From Pontibacter kalidii (GTDB lineage: Bacteria; Bacteroidota; Bacteroidia; Cytophagales; Hymenobacteraceae), in the NCBI RefSeq assembly GCF_026278245.1, contig NZ_CP111079.1:684501-748500 (forward strand): a DNA stretch of 64,000 nt, in the 5' to 3' direction. The position numbers and the translations under genes were made by a program. Below, in pieces: positions 60,830 to 64,000 of the stretch. The notes under the pieces were generated by a model. The model was given only the letters and a program-made list of their open reading frames with translations. It was not told where the DNA came from and ran no database searches. Position 1 is the first letter of the stretch. Each line of letters opens with the position of its first letter.

Positions 60830-62914
60830 CTAGTGCTCGATCAGGAGCCTGCGTGTCTGCACTTCGTCAGCCGTGATAAGGCGGAGGTAGTAAACCCCAT
60901 TGCGCAGCTGCTCTGCCCGTAGCTCCAGGAGCGTCAGCTCATCGCTCTTTCCTGTGCCTTCTGCAATTACCTTTAGCAGCTTGCCCCCCGCACTGTAGAG
61001 CTCCAGCCGGTAAGGTTTACCCGCAGATAGGGAAAGCTCCACTCTGGCCCAATCAATGAGCGGGTTCGGATAAACGCGCATCGCCACGGGTTTATCATTT
61101 ACGGCACATGCACCACAGGCTCCGAGCCGGTCCTCAGAGTGGTTGCGCAGGTGTGCGGCCACGGCCGAGGCAGGGATGCAGAGCATTTTGCCCTTGTGGC
61201 ACAGGATTACCTTTCCGTTGCCGCAACGCACGTCCACCACCGTAATAGTAACGGAGGCTGTGGCGGCACACTCCCCGTTGTAGGCCGTAACAGTGAAGGT
61301 ATAACTGCCGGCAGCCATGGGCGTGAAAATAGGATTAGCAACAGTTGCATCGCTTAAGCCTTCAGCGGGACTCCATTCATACCGCTCTGCACCGGAGGCC
61401 ACCAGTTGCACGCTCTGCGGGCCGTAGCCCAGGTATAGAGTGGCAGGATCGCCGCCTGTGTAGACATCTGAGGTGGGGACGACGGAGATGGAAGGGGTGG
61501 GGGAGGTGCAGGGCTCTTCTACGTTGAGTTTAACGATCCAGTAGTCTATAGCAACTCCGCGATTGGGCTCACTTTTATCACCGCTAACACCGGACGAAGA
61601 AGTGCCTGCAATTATATAGTCACCTGGATTGACTTCTATAATTTTCGATAAGCCTTCTCCGCTGCTGCCCCCAATTGTTTTATCCCACTCAATATTTCCT
61701 TCTGCGTCTGTTTTCACGATCCAAAAGTCGGTGCTGCCTTTGCTATCCTCACTCTTCTCACCAGAGGCATCAGACTCAGAGACGCCACCCAGTACATACC
61801 CTCCGTCGCTAGTCTGCTGGATGGATGATAACTCGTCTGAATCGGTGCCACCGTAGGTACGGTCCCATTCTTTGTTCCCGTTGCTATCTGTTTTTACAAT
61901 CCAATAATCACCGAATTCTCCACCACGGAACTCCTCACTCTTATCTGCTCCTATACTTGAGCCAGATGATCCACCAAGCAAATAACCACCATCTTCCGTC
62001 TGTATAACGTCAGAGAGATAATCTGCCAGGAGTCCTCCAAAAGTTCGGTCCCATTCCTTATTTCCTTCTTCGTCTATTTTTACAATCCAGTAATCGTACC
62101 CCATACCAAAGTCATCCTGACTTCCACGGCTTGGCTCGCTCTTTTCGCCAGAGATACCTGACTCAGAGGAACCTCCTAAAATAAAGCCTCCGTCATTGGT
62201 CTGCTGAAGTTGGGCTAACAGGTCAGATTTATCTCCTCCGTAGGTGTGGTCCCATTCCTTATTGCCATCAGCATCAAGCTTTATTACCCAAAAGTCATTT
62301 TCTCCTCTTGAAGGCTCACTTTTTTCACCGCTAACTCCCGAACTGGAAGTGCCGCCTAGCAAATAGCCCCCGTCTGAGGTCTGAATAATGTCTCTAAGCC
62401 AGTCGGAGCTTTCACCGCCAAAGGTTTTCTCCCACTCTATGTTGCCTTGTGCATCAAGCTTTATAACCCAGTAATCAAATTCTCCACGTGAGTCTTCAGA
62501 TTTTTCTCCACTGCTCTCCGAAAGTGAGGCACCCCCTAATATATATCCGCCATCGCTGGTTTGTTCCAAGGAACTAAACTCATCACGATCACTGCCCCCG
62601 AAAGTTTTATCCCACTCCTTGGCGCCAGTAGAGTCGACTTTTACTATCCAGTAGTCTGTATCTCCCCGTAGAGTGTCGCTTTTGTCGGCGCTTTCCCCGG
62701 AGAGGGATGTGCCTCCAAGAATGTAGCCCCCATCGGCGGTTGTATCCATATCGCTTAACAGATCCCAATTATCCCCTCCATACGTCCGATCCCACACTAC
62801 TTCCTGCGCATAGACAGGTAAAGCAAGGGAAACCAACATGACAAGACAAAGAAGCCATCGGCTGCGGCGGTGCTGCCTGGTAGCGGCAACTGAACATATA
62901 AAAGTTGTTTTCAT
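60830..62914 (-). CDS. T9SS type-A cargo with about eight 50-60-residue repeats
   Basis: 694 aa from the ATG at 62914 (MKTTFICSVAATRQHRRSRW, then a hydrophobic signal ending LPVYAQ). The frame is open up to 63073 but that part is not signal-like. Residues about 45-470 are repeats of the form TSDGGYLLGGTSSSGVSGEK, a basic/acidic linker, DYWIVKLDxxGNxEWDxTFG(G/S), likely blades of a beta-propeller. A PKD/Ig-like unit (about 495-585), a Cys-containing segment (CGNGKVILCHKGKML) and a type-A sorting domain (RVYPNPLIDWARVELSLS; NGVYYLRLIT) follow. Surface or secreted; ligand unknown. Confidence 0.88.
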   Translation of the reverse strand: MKTTFICSVAATRQHRRSRWLLCLVMLVSLALPVYAQEVVWDRTYGGDNWDLLSDMDTTADGGYILGGTSLSGESADKSDTLRGDTDYWIVKVDSTGAKEWDKTFGGSDRDEFSSLEQTSDGGYILGGASLSESSGEKSEDSRGEFDYWVIKLDAQGNIEWEKTFGGESSDWLRDIIQTSDGGYLLGGTSSSGVSGEKSEPSRGENDFWVIKLDADGNKEWDHTYGGDKSDLLAQLQQTNDGGFILGGSSESGISGEKSEPSRGSQDDFGMGYDYWIVKIDEEGNKEWDRTFGGLLADYLSDVIQTEDGGYLLGGSSGSSIGADKSEEFRGGEFGDYWIVKTDSNGNKEWDRTYGGTDSDELSSIQQTSDGGYVLGGVSESDASGEKSEDSKGSTDFWIVKTDAEGNIEWDKTIGGSSGEGLSKIIEVNPGDYIIAGTSSSGVSGDKSEPNRGVAIDYWIVKLNVEEPCTSPTPSISVVPTSDVYTGGDPATLYLGYGPQSVQLVASGAERYEWSPAEGLSDATVANPIFTPMAAGSYTFTVTAYNGECAATASVTITVVDVRCGNGKVILCHKGKMLCIPASAVAAHLRNHSEDRLGACGACAVNDKPVAMRVYPNPLIDWARVELSLSAGKPYRLELYSAGGKLLKVIAEGTGKSDELTLLELRAEQLRNGVYYLRLITADEVQTRRLLIEH

Positions 62915-63376
62915 AGTATAAGCTATAAGTGTGTAAAAAATAGGAAAGGCTTGTCGTGAAGTATGTTTGACTGCGAAAACAGTAGTGGTGGGCAGTAGCA
63001 AAGAGTGGGAGCGGCAGGTGTAGACGAACCCTGGAGATGCATCGCCTCCTGCCGGGTGTGTTGCGCAAGGCACAGGATATCTCTTCTGGGTGAAAGGGAT
63101 GGAACAGTCTGTACTGCAGGTAATTATTTATACCTAAGCAATATTTTATTGTTTTATATTAATAGTGGAAAGGTGTGTTTTTATAGTCTACTCTGTCTCC
63201 TCAGAAGAATGGACTCTATGGCTGGGCCTTTGTCTGCAGTTAAAGGAGACGGAGAAAGCGCAGACGAAAATGAGATGGCGGCTAAAGTAGGCGGATTGAT
63301 TCTTCATTGGAGGTGCAACCTTTCGTGTCAAAATCAATAAAAGAAGTTGCTTTTCAAACTTTAAAACTTTTCCTGA
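62915..63376. other. 462-base divergent spacer
   Basis: Separates the T9SS cargo (-) from the dehydrogenase (+). The 111-codon plus-strand frame (63005-63340) and the upstream extension of the cargo frame have no recognisable features. Two divergent promoters are expected, but no convincing boxes were seen. Confidence 0.4.
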
Positions 63377-64000
63377 ATGCCTTAAAAATATTTACTCAAA
63401 ACATACCTGTTGGCAACTGCGCTAACAGCTCCGACAGTGGCTATTTCCCAGGGCGCTCCACCCGCCGCCACTGAAACCGTGAAAATAGAAGTGACGGAAA
63501 GTATGCGACAGGAGCCTTTCAATGTCGACCGTTTTGCCAGTGTGCCTGCCAATTTCAAGTTAGAAGTATATACCCGACTGAGAGGGGCGCGTTTTATGGC
63601 GGTGGCGCCAAACGGGGACCTGCTCGTGTCGAAGCCAGATAACGGCTACGTTAAAATCTTCCGCCCAGAACCTAGTGGTGGCGCACCTAAAGAGCGGGAT
63701 TTTGCCACCGGGCTGCAGAAGCCGCACGACATAGTGTTTCACAAAATAGGTGACCAGCAGTACGTCTACATTGCCGAGAAGAACAGGATCATCCGCTACA
63801 AGTACAGCAACGGCGACCTGCAGGGGCAAAACCTGGAGGTTGTGGTGGACAACCTTCCGGACGAGAGCCTGGCAGAACTAAAGGGCAACTATGGGCACGT
63901 GCTCAAGAACATCGCCCTGGACAGCAATGATAAGCTGTACGTGTCTATTGCCTCCACCTGCAACGCCTGTATAGAGGACACCCAGAGTAACCCGAAGCGA
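63377..64000 (+). CDS. PQQ/sorbosone-dehydrogenase-like secreted protein, partial; start codon unclear
   Basis: The coding frame is open from 63386 to the right edge (about 205 codons). It begins with a signal-like KYLLKTYLLATALTAPTVAI, then FNVDRFASVPANFKLEVYTR, MAVAPNGDLLVSKPDNG and GLQKPHDIVFHKIG, typical of soluble PQQ-dependent sugar dehydrogenases/NHL-like propellers. The natural ATG (63377) is followed by CCT and then TAA (63383-63385), so a start there gives a two-residue peptide. TTG at 63410 or an error or mutation in the third codon are alternatives. First in-frame ATG is 63503, which would lose the signal. C-terminus not in window. Confidence 0.75.

Noticed and set aside
63005..63340. 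111-codon plus-strand frame in the spacer before the dehydrogenase
   Set aside because: No motif, no clear start context, overlaps the expected promoters.

Overview
This window looks like chromosome of a Bacteroidota member of the Cytophagales/Hymenobacteraceae type, probably Pontibacter or a close relative. That is inferred from protein style, moderately high GC, type IX secretion (T9SS) cargo with both kinds of C-terminal sorting domain, a PorP/SprF partner, FtsX/MacB-type permeases with a sigma-54 regulator, and a Wza/Wzc capsule system. No rRNA, tRNA, CRISPR array or insertion sequence was recognised.

Layout. 1-5148 (-): the N-terminal 1,716 codons of a giant secreted PKD/Ig-repeat protein that runs off the left edge. 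6198-14866 (+): an exopolysaccharide/sugar-nucleotide block: initiating sugar-phosphate transferase, WecG/TagA/CpsF transferase, the CDP-glucose pair rfbF-rfbG, a 3,5-epimerase-like cupin, a SAF-domain oxidoreductase, a second nucleotidyltransferase and a GT4 enzyme. 14892-18782 (-): GT61 transferase plus an AlgJ/AlgX-like SGNH protein and an MBOAT acyltransferase, an O-acetylation pair. 19146-26380 (+): two large T9SS cargo proteins and a PorP/SprF protein. 26462-41578 (-): the main capsule block. In transcription order it is wza, wzc, flippase, GT4, Wzy-like polymerase, two further transferases, GT2 and a membrane-anchored beta-helix protein, followed by a secreted paralogue of that beta-helix protein carrying two nearly identical PA14 domains. 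42422-52489 (-): a tripartite ABC export system (HlyD, TolC, ATPase, two permeases) with its own NtrC-type regulator and histidine kinase. A near-consensus sigma-54 promoter and a strong dyad that could be the enhancer lie just upstream of hlyD. 52713-64000 (+ except one gene): an AT-rich unknown protein with an HNH-like Cys/His pattern, a 2H phosphoesterase, an atypical SDR, aminopeptidase P, GNAT, a membrane-tailed DEDDh exonuclease overlapping a CNBD-CBS-DUF294 protein, a repeat-rich T9SS cargo protein (-), and the start of a PQQ/sorbosone-type dehydrogenase.

How the genes work together. The left and central blocks describe a Wzx/Wzy-type polysaccharide: lipid-linked initiation, CDP-6-deoxysugar supply, several glycosyltransferases, flipping, polymerisation, Wzc/Wza export, O-acylation, and beta-helix proteins that may cut or epimerise the polymer. 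T9SS cargo genes lie within and beside the block.

Two signals are not explained by genes. First, the heptamer AAGTATA/TATACTT (half of the palindrome AAGTATACTT) occurs roughly 90 times by my eye count, against about 5-8 expected, in coding and noncoding DNA on both strands. Second, four spacers carry a mosaic of short REP-like hairpins whose stems change sequence in a compensating way; three of the four lie inside the efflux operon.
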